Positions 10,182 to 24,200 of a stretch of 64,000 bases of DNA are shown piece by piece; the first letter of the stretch is position 1; the number at the start of each line of letters is the position of its first letter. This DNA comes from Pratylenchus scribneri (Eukaryota; Nematoda; Chromadorea; Rhabditida; Pratylenchidae). The stretch covers positions 558,001 to 622,000 of the forward strand of contig JAQSEB010000004.1 in assembly GCA_030063045.1 (NCBI GenBank), written 5' to 3'. Made by a program: the position numbers and the translations under genes. The notes under the pieces are model-generated. The model searched no databases, had not been told where the DNA came from, and saw nothing but the letters and a program-made list of their open reading frames with translations.

Positions 10182-13100
10182 TTATTCATCGTACCATTTC
10201 ATTTGAAGGACACGTTGCAAGAAGCTCATAATGTCCGCAAGTTCATCCAACTTTTTTCCAATTAAATTCAATCAAAAAACATTCTATTACTTACCACTTT
10301 GTCCATTGGTTTACCGGCTCCATGGCCAGCATTTGCCTCCACCAAAGCCAATACCGGATTACGTTGAATCAATCGAATATCCGGCCTCTTCAAATAATGA
10401 TAAAGTTGCGCCACATATTTGAGCGTATGGCTTGGCACCACACGATCATCGTGATCAGCCGTACTAAAATATATTTAATAATTAAATTGGCGGGAATTTA
10501 ATGAACAGAAGCAGAGTGGATGGCCATTGGACGCCTCGGGGCAAACGAATGTTGTGAAGGGGAGAATATCTTCAAAAAAAATGTATTATGATTTTGGGAA
10601 TTATTGCCATATTTACCTGTAGATATACTCAAATTCGGTTGGTTTCTCCGGATCGCCATATTCATTGATCCAATAACTGCCAACAGTAAATTTGTGGAAT
10701 CGAAGCATATCCATCACACTATAAATATTTGAATATTCCTTCCATCATTTTATTAAATTTTCCTACCCAACTTGGTTGATTACCGCCCCAAAAAGTTCGG
10801 GTCTTTGTTGGGAACATGCTGCCACCAAAAGTCCGCCATTTGATCCGCCTTGAATGGCCAATCTTAAAATATTAATTCCTTTTGGATAATTCCAAAATTT
10901 GTGAAACTTTTTGGGGCTCGTATATTTTTGCTCAATCAAATATTCGGCGGCAGAAATAAAATCATCAAAAACATTTTGTTTATGTTCCCTTGCTCCACAT
11001 TCATGCCATTTTTCGCCATATTCACCGCCTCCTCTAATATTGGCAATTGCAACAATTCCTTTGAAATGCTGAAAAAATCAATCAAAATTAAATTAATCAA
11101 ATATTCCCTTTGCCAACTTTCACAAAAATATTTCGATGCGATGAATAGCTGGGCAAAATTGGAATACTGTAAATGGAAGTGAATATTGCCACAGGCTAAA
11201 TTCACCCTTTTCCAACATACTTGAATCCACCGTATCCATAAAGTAATGTCGGATTTTGGCCATCTCTTTTTGCGTCCTTCCGGGCAATTATGAAAAGTGG
11301 AACCTGCGTTTTCAATATAATTTATCCCCAGAAATAATTCACTCTTGTTCCATCTTTGCTTTGAAAGAATTCTTGGCTCACTTCTAGCCCAGTCACATTT
11401 ACCCCTTTCCATTCGTTTGTGTGACGAATCTGCGATGAATTGTTGAAATTAAAATATTCAAAGTGACCATTCGATACGGTCATATTTCACAAAAATTATT
11501 AACATAAAATGGTGTGTTTTTTATTAAAAAAATTTTACTTCCCGATAAAAATTAAATATAGAAATAGAAAATATGTGAAGTGACCATAAGAGAATAATAT
11601 GTTTTCCTCAATTTTTCTAATAAAATCTTGTGTTTTAAATAATTTGTACAAAATAATTACGCCTGTTTCTTAGATTATCACTGTTTGACTAAGTTTTAAT
11701 AATTCCGCCTGGTTGACTAAGTTTTAATAATTCCGCAGTTGACTGTTTTAATAATTCCGCCTGTTTGACTAAGTTTTAATAATTCCGCCTGTTTGACTAA
11801 GTTTTAAATAATTCCGCCTGTTTGACTAAGTTTTAATAATTCCGCCTGGTTGACTAAGTTTTAATAATTCCGCCTGGTTGACTGTTTTAAATAATTCCGC
11901 CTGTTTGACTAAGTTTTAATAATTCCGCCTGTTTGACTAAGTTTTAATAATTCCGCCTGTTTGGCTAAGTTTTAATAATTCCGCCTTTTTGACTAAGTTT
12001 TAATAATTCCGCCTGGTTGACTAAGAATAATTCCGCCTGGTTGACTAAGAATAATTCCGCCTGGTTGACTAAGAATACTTCCGCCTGGTTGACTAAATTT
12101 TAATAATTCCGCCTGGTTGACTAAGAATAATTCCGCCTGGTTGACTAAGAATAATTCCGTCTGACTGACTAAGTTTTAATAATTCCGCCTGTTTGACTAA
12201 GAATAATTCCGCCTGATTGACTAATAATTCCGCCTGTTTGACTAAGTTTTAATAATTCCGCCTGTTTGACTAAGTTTTAATAATTCCGCCTGTTTGACTA
12301 AGTTTTAATAATTCCGCAGTTGACTGTTTTAATAATTCCGCCTGGTTGACTAAGTTTTAATAATTCCGCCTGGTTGACTGTTTTAAATAATTCCGCCTGT
12401 TTGACTAAGTTTTAATAATTCCGCCTGTTTGACTAAGTTTTAATAATTCCGCCTGTTTGGCTAAGTTTTAATAATTCCGCCTTTTTGACTAAGTTTTAAT
12501 AATTCCGCCTGGTTGACTAAGAATAATTCCGCCTGGTTGACTAAGAATAATTCCGCCTGGTTGACTAAGAATACTTCCGCCTGGTTGACTAAATTTTAAT
12601 AATTCCGCCTGTTTGGCTAAGTTTTAATAATTCCGCCTGTTTGACTAAGAATAATTCCGCCTGATTGACTAATAATTCCGCCTGTTTGGCTAAGTTTTAA
12701 TAATTCCGCCTGTTTGGCTAAGTTTTAATAATTCCGCCTGATTGACTAATAATTCCGCCTGTTTGACTAAGTTTTAATAATTCCGCCTGTTTGACTAAGT
12801 TTTAATAATTCCGCCTGTTTGGCTAAGTTTTAATAATTCCGCCTGATTGACTAATAATTCCGCCTGTTTGACTAAGTTTTAATAATTCCGCCTGTTTGAC
12901 TAAGTTTTAATAATTCCGCCTTTTTGACTAAGTTTTAATACTTCCGCCTGTTTGACTAAGTTTTAATAATTCCGCCTGTTTGGCTAAGTTTTAATAATTC
13001 CGCCTGTTTGGCTAAGTTTTAATAATTCCGCCTGATTGACTAATAATTCCGCCTGTTTGGCTAAGTTTTAATAATTCCGCCTGTTTGACTAAGAATAATT

Positions 13101-16100
13101 CCGCCTGATTGACTAATAATTCCGCCTGTTTGGCTAAGTTTTAATAATTCCGCCTGTTTGGCTAAGTTTTAATAATTCCGCCTGATTGACTAATAATTCC
13201 GCCTGTTTGACTAAGTTTTAATAATTCCGCCTGTTTGACTAAGTTTTAATAATTCCGCCTGTTTGACTAAGTTTTAATAATTCCGCCTGTTTGACTAAGT
13301 TTTAATAATTCCGCCTGTTTGACTAAGTTTTAATAATTCCGCCTGTTTGACTAAGTTTTAATAATTCCGCCTTTTTGACTAAGTTTTAATAATTCCGCCT
13401 GTTTGGCTAAGTTTTAATAATTCCGCCTGTTTGACTAAGTTTTAATAATTCCGCCTGTTTGACTAAGTTTTAATAATTCCGCCTGTTTGACTAAGTTTTA
13501 ATAATTCCGCCTGTTTGGCTAAGTTTTAATAATTCCGCCTGTTTGACTAAGTTTTAATAATTCCGCCTGTTTGGCTAAGTTTTAATAATTCCGCCTTTTT
13601 GACTAAGTTTTAATAATTCCGCCTGGTTGACTAAGAATAACTCCGCCTGATTGACTAAGAATAATTCCGCCTGGTTGACTAAGAATACTTCCGCCTGGTT
13701 GACTAAGTTTTAATAATTCCGCCTGGTTGACTAAGAATAATTCCGCCTGGTTGACTAAGAATAATTCCGCCTGACTGACTAAGTTTTAATAATTCCGCCT
13801 ATTTGACTAAGTTTTAATAATTCCGCCTGTTTGACTAAGAATAATTCCGCCTGATTGACTAATAATTCCGCCTATTCTTGAACTAAATAATGACGCCTAT
13901 TTTTATATTAAAAAGTTCCTTTATGTATCTTCCTCTGCCATATATTATTTAAATTCCAGTTTAACCCAATTTTAGTAATTTTATATTATTTAAAATAAAA
14001 GAAAATGCTCTTTTTTCACCTGCTCCAATTGAAGAAGGGATGTTTTCTCGACTTGGGAGAAATCGGCCCGATAAAATGTTGGTGGCTCCAGAAATGAATT
14101 AAAACTGAAAAATGCCTCCGTATCCTCTCGATCCCCATAGCACTGGCTGACAGTGCCAATGCCAAGCGGAATTTTGTAGAGTAATTTGCCAGTTTTATAA
14201 CAATGAACATAGAGAAAAGTCTGAAAATGGAATTTAAACATTTAAATTGATACACAATTTTACAACTTGCCTTCACATCTTCAATATAAACGACCATTAA
14301 TTTGTCACCAGCAACCGGCACAACTGAATCCAATGCCCTTTTTGGGTCTTCTGGAATCACAGTTTCCCAATGGGCACAACCAAGGATGGCAGTTGACATT
14401 CGAATTCGAATTAATTTGCGCATTGGAGCACCGTGGTCCGTGAGAACTAAAATATAGGGAATTCAGGGGAAATTTAGAAGGTGTGAATAGCACTTAGGGC
14501 GGATTCAGATTCATGGTCATAGTCAAGGACAACGAAAAATGCTCGGGTATCGTGAATGAGAAGGGAGAGAGCCGGTCGCCGATGAATTTTATAGTTCGTT
14601 GCCTTCAAATCCAAATAGTAAATTGTATTGGAATTATCTGACAAATATTTCTCATTTAATTTAACACTGATAAAATACCTCGATCATAAACATAAACAAA
14701 TAAAAAGCGGCCATCTCTTGATACGGACCCTGAGCTGAAAATTCAACAATTATTTATTTAATTTGCATTTTCACAAACAAACATTGATAAATTTGGATCT
14801 TCCAATTCGCGGAAATCCGCAATCAACAAATCCTTTTCCGATTTCATTCCAATTCGATGATAAAATAATGAATGGAATTCATCCTTGGTCACTTTCGTCT
14901 CATTTGTTGCCCTTTTTCTTTGTGTATATTTCTGTAGAATTAAATTAAATTTTGGTAACAATATAAAAATGACCGAATAGAATATCCCTTTATTGTTCGG
15001 CATCCATGCAATGGAACTTTGTTTAACATTTGGGATTTTATCAGCCAAATCATGGCCATTCACATCACGAAACTATATTCGAATAATATTTATATATTTT
15101 GGGCACCAATTTTCACCCGAATTGTCGTCACATCGCTGCCCTTTTCCGAAATGGAATATGCCATCATGAGGCCATCACGACTGAATGCAGTTTGCGCAAT
15201 TGCCGCCGTACCATCTTTGGAAAATTGGTTCGGATCTAGAAACAATTCCTTCTGTTCCAGCAAATTTCGTTGTCGATAAATGGAACTAAATAATATAATA
15301 TTATACAAATGTTTGAAATGTTAAAAAAATGGAAATATGTAAATTCCGAAATTTACAGATGCTGAATCAGTAAATTTTGTAAATCAGGGCTTATAATTAT
15401 AATAGATAACGTATAAATTGACTCATCAGCAAGGTCAATTTAATCTATAATTTTTAATTTCAAGATAGAAATAAGACTTATTAGACAAAAGTAAGAAACG
15501 AAACCGGTTTTGGTTTAGATAACGGTTTAGCTTTTCAAAATAAAATCATACCGGTTTAAAATTTAAATTTCATAGACTAAATCAACTAAAACTGAATCAA
15601 TTGAGCCTATTTTTTAATAATTTACAAATAAGCCTAGAAGATAAAATTTCCAAAATTTACTAGTCCAGCATATAATTGAATTTATTTATTTTCTGTATCA
15701 GTAAACACCTCTGTTTTTGATCGCCTTCACTGTATGCATAATAATAATAGTCGCCATGTTTTGTGATGCATCCGTAGCTTTTTTGGTCGAACAATTGCCT
15801 CATTCTATCGTATTGAATCAGTCTTTATTATTATTTGGATGGAAATGGGTCAATGGTTTACAAACTTGTTTCGGAATTTCTCCCTGAAAAAGGACTTCTC
15901 GAGGAAAGGACGCGACAAATTGTTCAATGTTTGCACAAATTCCATCGTTTCCACCGATTCTGGATTTTCCATCCAACGATATGGGTCCATGACCTAAGGG
16001 TAAATCTTTCAATTTTACAGTGATTGGGTAATAGTGGAATTTTTACTTCATTTTTCAAAAAAATTTTTAATTTAATTTCGTTAAAAACATATATTTATAA

Positions 16101-19100
16101 ATTTTCGATGTGAGAGAATTCGAATTTAGCGTTAATTCATGCAGTCATGCAGGTTTCTACCACCATAAACAATTTTAAATGTCCATTATATTTTTCTATG
16201 GTTTTAAACCAGTTTAGGTTTGTATCTAATGGGTTTAGAAGTTTAAAAATATAATTTTTGGATTCTACATAGTTGATTTACTATAAGAAAATTTAATTTT
16301 CAAATCAGAAAAATCAAAAGACAAAAAGATAAAGCCCATTAAACTTTCTATGGTTTTAAACCGGTTTAGGTTTGTATCTAATGGGTTTAGAAGTTTAAAA
16401 ATATAATTTTTGGATTCTACATAGTTGATTTACTATAAGAAAATTTAATTTTCAAATCAGAAAAATCAAAAGACAAAAAGATATAGCTCATTAAACTTTC
16501 TATGGTTTTAAACCGGTTTAGGTTTGTATCTAATGGGTTTAGAAGTTTAAAAATATAATTTTTGGATTCTACATAGTTGATTTACTATAAGAAAATTTAA
16601 TTTTCAAATCAGAAAAATCAAAAGACAAAAAGATAAAGCCCATTAAACTTTCTATGGTTTTAAACCGGTTTAGGTTTGTATCTAAAGGGTTTAGAAGTTT
16701 AAAAATATAATTTTTGGATTCTACATAGTTGATTTACTATAAGAAAATTTAATTTTCAAATCAGAAAAATCAAAAGACAAAAAGATATAGCCCATTAAAC
16801 TTTCTATGGTTTTAAACCGGTTTAGGTTTGTATCTAATGGGTTTAGAAGTTTAAAAATATAATTTTTGGATTCTACATAGTTGATTTACTATAAGAAAAT
16901 TTAATTTTCAAATCAGAAAAATCAAAAGACAAAAAGATATAGCCCATTAAACTTTCTATGGTTTTAAACCAGTTTAGGTTTGTATCTAATGGGTTTAGAA
17001 GTTTAAAAATATAATTTTTGGATTCTACATAGTTGATTTACTATAAGAAAATTTAATTTTCAAATCAGAAAAATCAAAAGACAAAAAGATATAGCTCATT
17101 AAACTTTCTATGGTTTTAAACCGGTTTAGGTTTGTATCTAATGGGTTTAGAAGTTTAAAAATATAATTTTTGGATTCTACATAGTTGATTTACTATAAGA
17201 AAATTTAATTTTCAAATCAGAAAAATCAAAAGACAAAAAGATATAGCCCATTAAACTTTCTATGGTTTTAAACCGGTTTAGGTTTGTATCTAATGGGTTT
17301 AGAGTTTAAAAATATAATTTTTGGATTCTACATAGTTGATTTACTATAAGAAAATTTAATTTTCAAATCAGAAAAATCAAAAGACAAAAAGATATAGCCC
17401 ATTAAACTTTCTATGGTTTTAAACCGGTTTAGGTTTGTATCTAATGGGTTTAGAAGTTTAAAAATATAATTTTTGGATTCTACATAGTTGATTTACTATA
17501 AGAAAATTTAATTTTCAAATCAGAAAAATCAAAAAACAAAAAGATATAGCCCATTAAACTTTCTATGGTTTTAAACCGGTTTAGGTTTGTATCTAATGGG
17601 TTTAGAAGTTTAAAAATATAATTTTTGGATTCTACATAGTTGATTTACTATAAGAAAATTTAATTTTCAAATCAGAAAAATCAAAAGACAAAAAGATATA
17701 GCTCATTAAACTTTCTATGGTTTTAAACCGGTTTAGGTTTGTATCTAATGGGTTTAAAAGTTTAAAAATATAATTTTTGGATTCTACATAGTTGATTTAC
17801 TATAAGAAAATTTAATTTTCAAATCAGAAAAATCAAAAAACAAAAAGATATAGCTCATTAAACTATCTATGGTTTTAAACCGGTTTAGGTTTGTATCTAA
17901 TGGGTTTAGAAGTTTAAAAATATAATTTTTGGATTCTACATAGTTGATTTACTATAAGATAATTTAATTTTCAAATCAGAAAAATCAAAAGACAAAAAGA
18001 TATAGCTCATTAAACTTTCTATGGTTTTAAACCGGTTTAGGTTTGTATCTAATGGGTTTAGAAGTTTAAAAATATAATTTTTGGATTCTACATAGTTGAT
18101 TTACTATAAGAAAATTTAATTTTCAAATCAGAAAAATCAAAAGACAAAAAGATATAGCTCATTAAACTTTCTATGGTTTTAAACCGGTTTAGGTTTGTAT
18201 CTAATGGGTTTAAAAGTTTAAAAATATAATTTTTGGATTCTACATAGTTGATTTACTATAAGAAAATTTAATTTTCAAATCAGAAAAATCAAAAAACAAA
18301 AAGATATAGCTCATTAAACTATCTATGGTTTTAAACCGGTTTAGGTTTGTATCTAATGGGTTTAGAAGTTTAAAAATATAATTTTTGGATTCTACATAGT
18401 TGATTTACTATAAGATAATTTAATTTTCAAATCAGAAAAATCAAAAGACAAAAAGATATAGCTCATTAAACTTTCTATGGTTTTAAACCGGTTTAGGTTT
18501 GTATCTAATGGGTTTAGAAGTTTAAAAATATAATTTTTGGATTCTACATAGTTGATTTACTATAAGAAAATTTAATTTTCAAATCAGAAAAATCAAAAGA
18601 CAAAAAGATATAGCTCATTAAACTTTCTATGGTTTTAAACCGGTTTAGGTTTGTATCTAAAGGGTTTAGAAGTTTAAAAATATAATTTTTGGATTCTACA
18701 TAGTTGATTTACTATAAGAAAATTTAATTTTCAAATCAGAAAAATCAAAAGACAAAAAGATATAGCTCATTAAACTTTCTATGGTTTTAAACCGGTTTAG
18801 GTTTGTATCTAATGGGTTTAGAAGTTTAAAAATATAATTTTTGGATTCTACATAGTTGATTTACTATAAGAAAATTTAATTTTCAAATCAGAAAAATCAA
18901 AAGACAAAAAGATATAGCTCATTAAACTTTCTATGGTTTTAAACCGGTTTAGGTTTGTATCTAATGGGTTTAGAAGTTTAAAAATATAATTTTTGGATTC
19001 TACATAGTTGATTTACTATAAGAAAATTTAATTTTCAAATCAGAAAAATCAAAAGACAAAAAGATAAAGCCCATTAAACTTTCTATGGTTTTAAACCGGT

Positions 19101-20417
19101 TTAGGTTTGTATCTAATGGGTTTAGAAGTTTAAAAATATAATTTTTGGATTCTACATAGTTGATTTACTATAAAAAAATTTAATTTTCAAATCAGAAAAA
19201 TCAAAAGACAAAAAGATAAAGCCCATTAAACTTTCTATGGTTTTAAACCGGTTTAGGTTTGTATCTAAAGGGTTTAGAAGTTTAAAAATATAATTTTTGG
19301 ATTCTACATAGTTGATTTACTATAAGAAAATTTAATTTTCAAATCAGAAAAATCAAAAGACAAAAAGATATAGCCTATTAAACTTTCTATGGTTTTAAAC
19401 CGGTTTAGGTTTGTATCTAATGGGTTTAGAAGTTTAAAAATATAATTTTTGGATTCTACATAGTTGATTTACTATAAGAAAATTTAATTTTCAAATCAGA
19501 AAAAAGACAAAAAGATATAGCTCATTAAACTTTCTATGGTTTTAAACCGGTTTAGGTTTGTATCTAATGGGTTTAGAAGTTTAAAAATATAATTTTTGGA
19601 TTCTACATAGTTGATTTACTATAAGAAAATTTAATTTTCAAATTAGTATAATTAAAAGTAGTCGAATGAATTATAATCTGTCTTATGATTCCAGTGTTTG
19701 AAATTTTCGAAACCGATGTTTGAACACTGTTTAAGCAATTTAATTTAAGAAAAAGTAATGTTACATTCCAATTCCTCATCATCGAAAACTCATAAATCTT
19801 TATAAAAATTTTTGTCAAATTTTTTAAAAAAGGTGGCGTACAAATTCATTACACTATTATTTTTATTCACCTTAACATCACAATGCCGTTCATAGATGGA
19901 TTCATTCCTACGAGCATCTGGATATTCATCTGGATGGATGTCAATGTTGAATGAATCACTTTAATTCAAAAGCGGCATTATTTTTAATTTAAAATAATAT
20001 CCCTACCAATATGCCTCTGAATAATCAATAAATTTATTTTTCTCATTGATTGGCCTAAATTTGGCCAATTTCGCAAAACTCAATGTCGTCTCATTTTGCT
20101 GCTGTTTTTCTCCTTCATTTGATTTTTGTTGTGCAATTCCAACAGAATTGCTCAAATAATTGCGCCAAAAATGCTAAAATAAATTATTAATTAAAATTAA
20201 AAAATTAAATGATTGCATTCACCTCTTGTCCTTTTGGTGACCAATTAAGTAAATCGCATTTGGCAAAAAATATGCAGGAAAACAAAAAGAATTGAATTAA
20301 AATTTGATAGGCCATTCCCAACAAAAATGAATGGCCAAATGAATGATGGAATGAAATGGATTCCCGTGGATCGTGTGCAATTGAGACGTGGGTCATTTTC
20401 ATTTGGATGGATTGCAA
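10182..20417 (-). CDS. Prolyl oligopeptidase (family S9A) with N-terminal extension and likely signal peptide
   Basis: Serine peptidase cleaving after proline in short peptides. Twenty-one exons in phase (high to low): 20417-20223, 20173-20007, 19958-19871, 15993-15866, 15822-15709, 15285-15117, 15072-14974, 14931-14775, 14729-14679, 14637-14494, 14446-14271, 14220-14020, 11429-11343, 11303-11221, 11166-11118, 11068-10908, 10862-10767, 10718-10617, 10569-10507, 10463-10295, 10250-10182; 855 aa. The family core starts in exon 3 ([10 protein letters not shown]) and exon 4 ([11 protein letters not shown]), runs through the propeller, then the hydrolase part: [16 protein letters not shown] (Ser about 697), [10 protein letters not shown] (Asp about 783), GHGAGKP (His about 824). 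All three catalytic residues are present. About 130 residues precede the usual start. Within them an internal Met at 20315 begins [20 protein letters not shown], a typical signal peptide; from there the protein is 821 aa. Intron 11 has a GC donor (14270). Introns 3 and 12 are swollen by tandem arrays. Confidence 0.93.
11655..13910. repeat. About 28-bp tandem array with AATTCCGCCTG core, in prolyl oligopeptidase intron 12
   Basis: Unit of the form TTTTAATAATTCCGCCTGTT plus TGACTAAG. Length varies because the TTTTAATAAT spacer is often shortened (AAGAATAATTCC, CTAATAATTCC), giving 20-28 bp units. Blocks of variant units recur in the same order (for instance the run with GAATACTTCC at about 12070, 12570 and 13685), so block duplication has occurred. 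The orientation is antisense to the host gene. Confidence 0.95.
15330..15700. repeat. Dispersed degenerate repeat in prolyl oligopeptidase intron 5
   Basis: Fills most of intron 15286-15708. It has GAAACCGGTTTTGG and ACCGGTTTAAAAT motifs, and ends that are partly inverted (CAGTAAATTTT near 15370, AAAATTTACTAG near 15655). It resembles 6170-6720. No coding frame. Confidence 0.35.
16178..19640. repeat. 152-bp satellite array, about 23 copies, in prolyl oligopeptidase intron 3
   Basis: Successive copies of TTTAGGTTTGTATCTAATGG recur every 152 bp (for example 16215, 16367, 16519). Copies are nearly identical, with few sites of variation (GATATAGCTC versus GATAAAGCCC; AATGGG versus AAAGGG). The unit contains TTTTAAACCGGTTTAGG, which is palindromic around ACCGGT. 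The array ends inside the intron between exon 3 (19871) and exon 4 (15993). Confidence 0.97.
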
Positions 20418-21297
20418 TTTATTAGGATAATCTCCTGCTCCTCTCGATCATTGTTAGGGTTCATTTTCGATGGTTAATGACTCTGTCTGCCGTGAGCTTA
20501 TTAGCCGATTTTTTGCGATAATTCGCAAACATTCAAGATTCGACCCAACACATGAGAAAGGCCAAGGAGAGGGAGGAAAGGGATCATCACTTGGATGATG
20601 GCGCCCCAGGCCCCATTAAAAGTATTGCGGGCGCAAAATCTTGAATGAACGATTTGAATGAATGAAGTGAAGATCAGCAAAATAACGAAGGGTCAAGAAT
20701 CGGATTTTTTACGTTTTTCGTATATTTAATTTTTGAATTTTTGATCATTTTTCCTTGCATCTTTCCTTTTCATTTTTTCCATTACAAAACAACTAAATTC
20801 ATTTATTTTATTTATTCTTTCTCAAATTATTGAGTAAATTTTTCTTTCAATTTTTTTTCTCAATTCTTATCAATAAATTATCATATTTTTAATGAATTCC
20901 CAAATGAATTATCAAACATCCTGTTTTTTGGATTGTAATTTGACATTTAAAATAATAAATGTGAATGCTATAGGGAAATTATCAAAAATATAGAAAGTAT
21001 AAAAATGCAAAAAAGAACAATTGTCCTCTCATTCTTCTTCTGATCAGCTTTTACTCCATCTCATCCCATTCAATCTCATCCCATCCACATTCACTTTTTT
21101 TACTTCACAAATCTTCACACTTTACGACGACCCATCAGCCCATTCTTCTTCCACCCCAAATTGACCAGACATTTTCCCCTCGGGCATCGATTAACCCCCA
21201 TCCAACCATTTTCCCCCCTTAACCCCATTTTTTGCATCGGACAAAAGTCAAATTGTAATATTTGGTTATTCTCACTAATTCCAGCAGAAATCCAAAA
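20418..21297. other. Divergent intergenic region
   Basis: About 880 bp separate the starts of the prolyl oligopeptidase (-) and hexosaminidase (+) genes and should hold both promoters. Pyrimidine-rich runs occur at 20740-20880 and 21030-21240. No gene seen. Confidence 0.5.
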
Positions 21298-24200
21298 ATG
21301 TTGTCCAAATCAATTCCCCTAATATTATATTTACCCCTTCAAATTCTCCTCCTTGCATTTGCCCTTCCAAATGCCAATTCCCAAAGTGGCATCGACCAAA
21401 TGGCCCAATCGCAAGGTTGGCTCCATTTTCCACCTTTGAATATTCCTTCATTTTTATTCCCCAAGAATCGCCATTCCCACCTTCTTTGACCAATCAGGTA
21501 TTTTATTTTTGGATTAGCAAAAAATCATAAAATTTTTAGGCTGGCACAATTTGGCCATTGCCCCAAAAGCTTCATTATGGACCGCAGAATAGGACAGTGA
21601 GGAGGGGTGCAGTGGTGATGATGTTCAGAGGAGGGCAAAGGGACGTGGATTGTGACATTTTGGAACATGCTAAAAATAAATATTGTGGGCAATTTTATTT
21701 TAAATTTGGGAATTTGTTGATATTTTGAAACAGTGAAAAAATGGCTATTCCCTTCGAAGGAATATTTTCCCTCTGGGGGAATTGGCACCGTTCCATTGGT
21801 GATCAAATTGCGAAAACGGTGCCCAACAATTCGACAATTCCCAACGGCTGAAATGAATGAAGAATGTTAGCAAATTTGTAATGAATTAATTCGTTTTGTT
21901 CAGATCGATTGATGGTCCCATTTGTGGGTGAAGTTGTTCTGGAGGCGGAGGAAATTTGGGGAATACTTCGAGGCATGGAAACATTCAGCCAATTGTTTTT
22001 TGTGCAACGTGGCCAGGCAATTTGATTAATTATGGCCCAAATATGCCTCCCTATTTAAGTATTTCCTTCGGACTGCCACAATTCACGATTGGCCCGAATA
22101 TCCAATTCGTGGTGTTTTGATTGACACTTCTCGCCATTATTTGGCCAAAACAGTGATTCTTCGTCAAATTGATTTGATGGCACAGAACAAATTGAACACT
22201 TTACATTGGCACATTGTGGATATGGAGTTGGCGTAATTAAATTAATAACTTTTATTTATTTTATAGGTCATTCCCATATGTGTCCAAACAATTTCCAAAT
22301 ATTTCCAAAGCCGTAAGCCTTCATTTAAATAATTTATTATTATTGCCTAAAAAGGGTGCATTCACTCCAAGGCACATATATTCGCCGGATGTGATTGAGG
22401 AAATCCTTCAATATGCTCGATTACATGGAATTCGGGTCATTCCCGAATTTGATACTCCAGGCAATCAATATTTGGGGAAATAAATATTTTTGGCATATTT
22501 GTAGGCCATATGGCCAGTTGGCGGGGTTCTGGCATTTTGGCGGATTGTCGCGATGAAAAGGGCAATTTTGTTCCCTCAAGCATGTTGGACCCGAGCAAAG
22601 AATCCACTTTTGTATTTCTGAAGGAATTCCTCAAAGATGTTCTGGACACATTCAAAGACCAATTCATTCATTTGGGCGGTGATGAAACCGCATATTGGAC
22701 GCAACAATGCTGGTGAAATATTAATAAATATAATGAAGAATTAACAAATTTAAATGAAGGACAAGGAATCCAGGGATTCGGGCATTCATGGTGGAAAAAG
22801 GATTTGCGAACATTACCCAATTGGAAAATTATTATTTTTCCCGACTGCAACAAATTGTGAAGGATTTATTCGGCGATGATCGCAGCAAAAGGATGATTTT
22901 CTGGCAAGAAGTATTCGACCATAATCAACCGGTAAATCATTATAATTAATGCGGAGGGAAAAGCCAAACGTAAAATAAGTAGAATTAATTAATTTAGTGT
23001 AAAATATTTTTAAACAAAAAATGTTTTTAAGCAAAAAAAAAAAACAAAAATATATTTAAGTAAACAAAAATACAAAATGTTTTAAGAAAGGGAAAACACA
23101 ATGTTTTTAGCTAATTAAAACAAAAAATGTTTTTAACTAAATGAAACACAAATGTTTTTAGCTAATTAAAACAAAAAATGTTTTTAACTAAATCAAACAC
23201 AAATGTTTTTAGCTAATTAAAACAAAAAATGTTTTTAAGCTATGGAAACACAAATGTTTTTAAGCTAAGTGAAACACAAAATGTTTTAAGCTAAATGAAA
23301 CACAAAATGTTTTTAAGCTATGTGAAACACAAATGTTTTTAAGCTAAGTGAAACACAAATGTTTTTAAGCTAAGTGAAACACAAAATGTTTTTAAGCTAT
23401 GTGAAACACAAATGTTTTTAAGCTAAGTGAAACACAAATGTTTTTAAGCTAAGTGAAACACAAAATGTTTTAAGCTAAATGAAACACAAAATGTTTTTAA
23501 GCTATGTGAAACACAAATGTTTTTAAGCTAAGTGAAACACAAATGTTTTTAAGCTAAGTGAAACACAAAATGTTTTTAAGCTAAGTGAAACACAAATGTT
23601 TTTAAGCTAAGTGAAACACAAAATGTTTTTAAGCTATGTGAAACACAAATGTTTTTAAGCTATGTGAAACACAAATGTTTTTAAGCTAAGTGAAACACAA
23701 AATGTTTTAAGCTAAATGAAACACAAAATGTTTTTAAGCTAAGTGAAACACAAAATGTTTTTAAGCTATGTGAAACACAAATGTTTTTAAGCTAAGTGAA
23801 ACACAAATGTTTTTAAGCTAAGTGAAACACAAATGTTTTTAAGCTAAGTGAAACACAAATGTTTTTAAGCTGCTAAGTGAAACACAAAATGTTTTTAAGC
23901 TATGTGAAACACAAATGTTTTTAAGCTAAGTGAAACACAAATGTTTTTAAGCTAAATGAAACACAAAATGTTTTTAGCTAAGTGAAACATAAAATGTTTT
24001 TAAGCTAAGTGAAACACAAATGTTTTTAAGCTAAGTGAAACACAAAATCTTTTTAGGTAAGTGAAACAGAAGATGTTTTAATGTTTTAAGCTGAGTAAAA
24101 CACAAAAAGTTTCTAAGCAAACAAAAACACAAATGTTTAAGAAAAAATGAAGTTGACATAAATTTTCTCTCCCTACATTTATAAAAAGAAAAAGGGAAAA

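Noticed and set aside
11655..13910. Regular repeats resembling a CRISPR array
   Set aside because: Units are contiguous with no unique spacers, and they sit in an intron of a eukaryotic gene.
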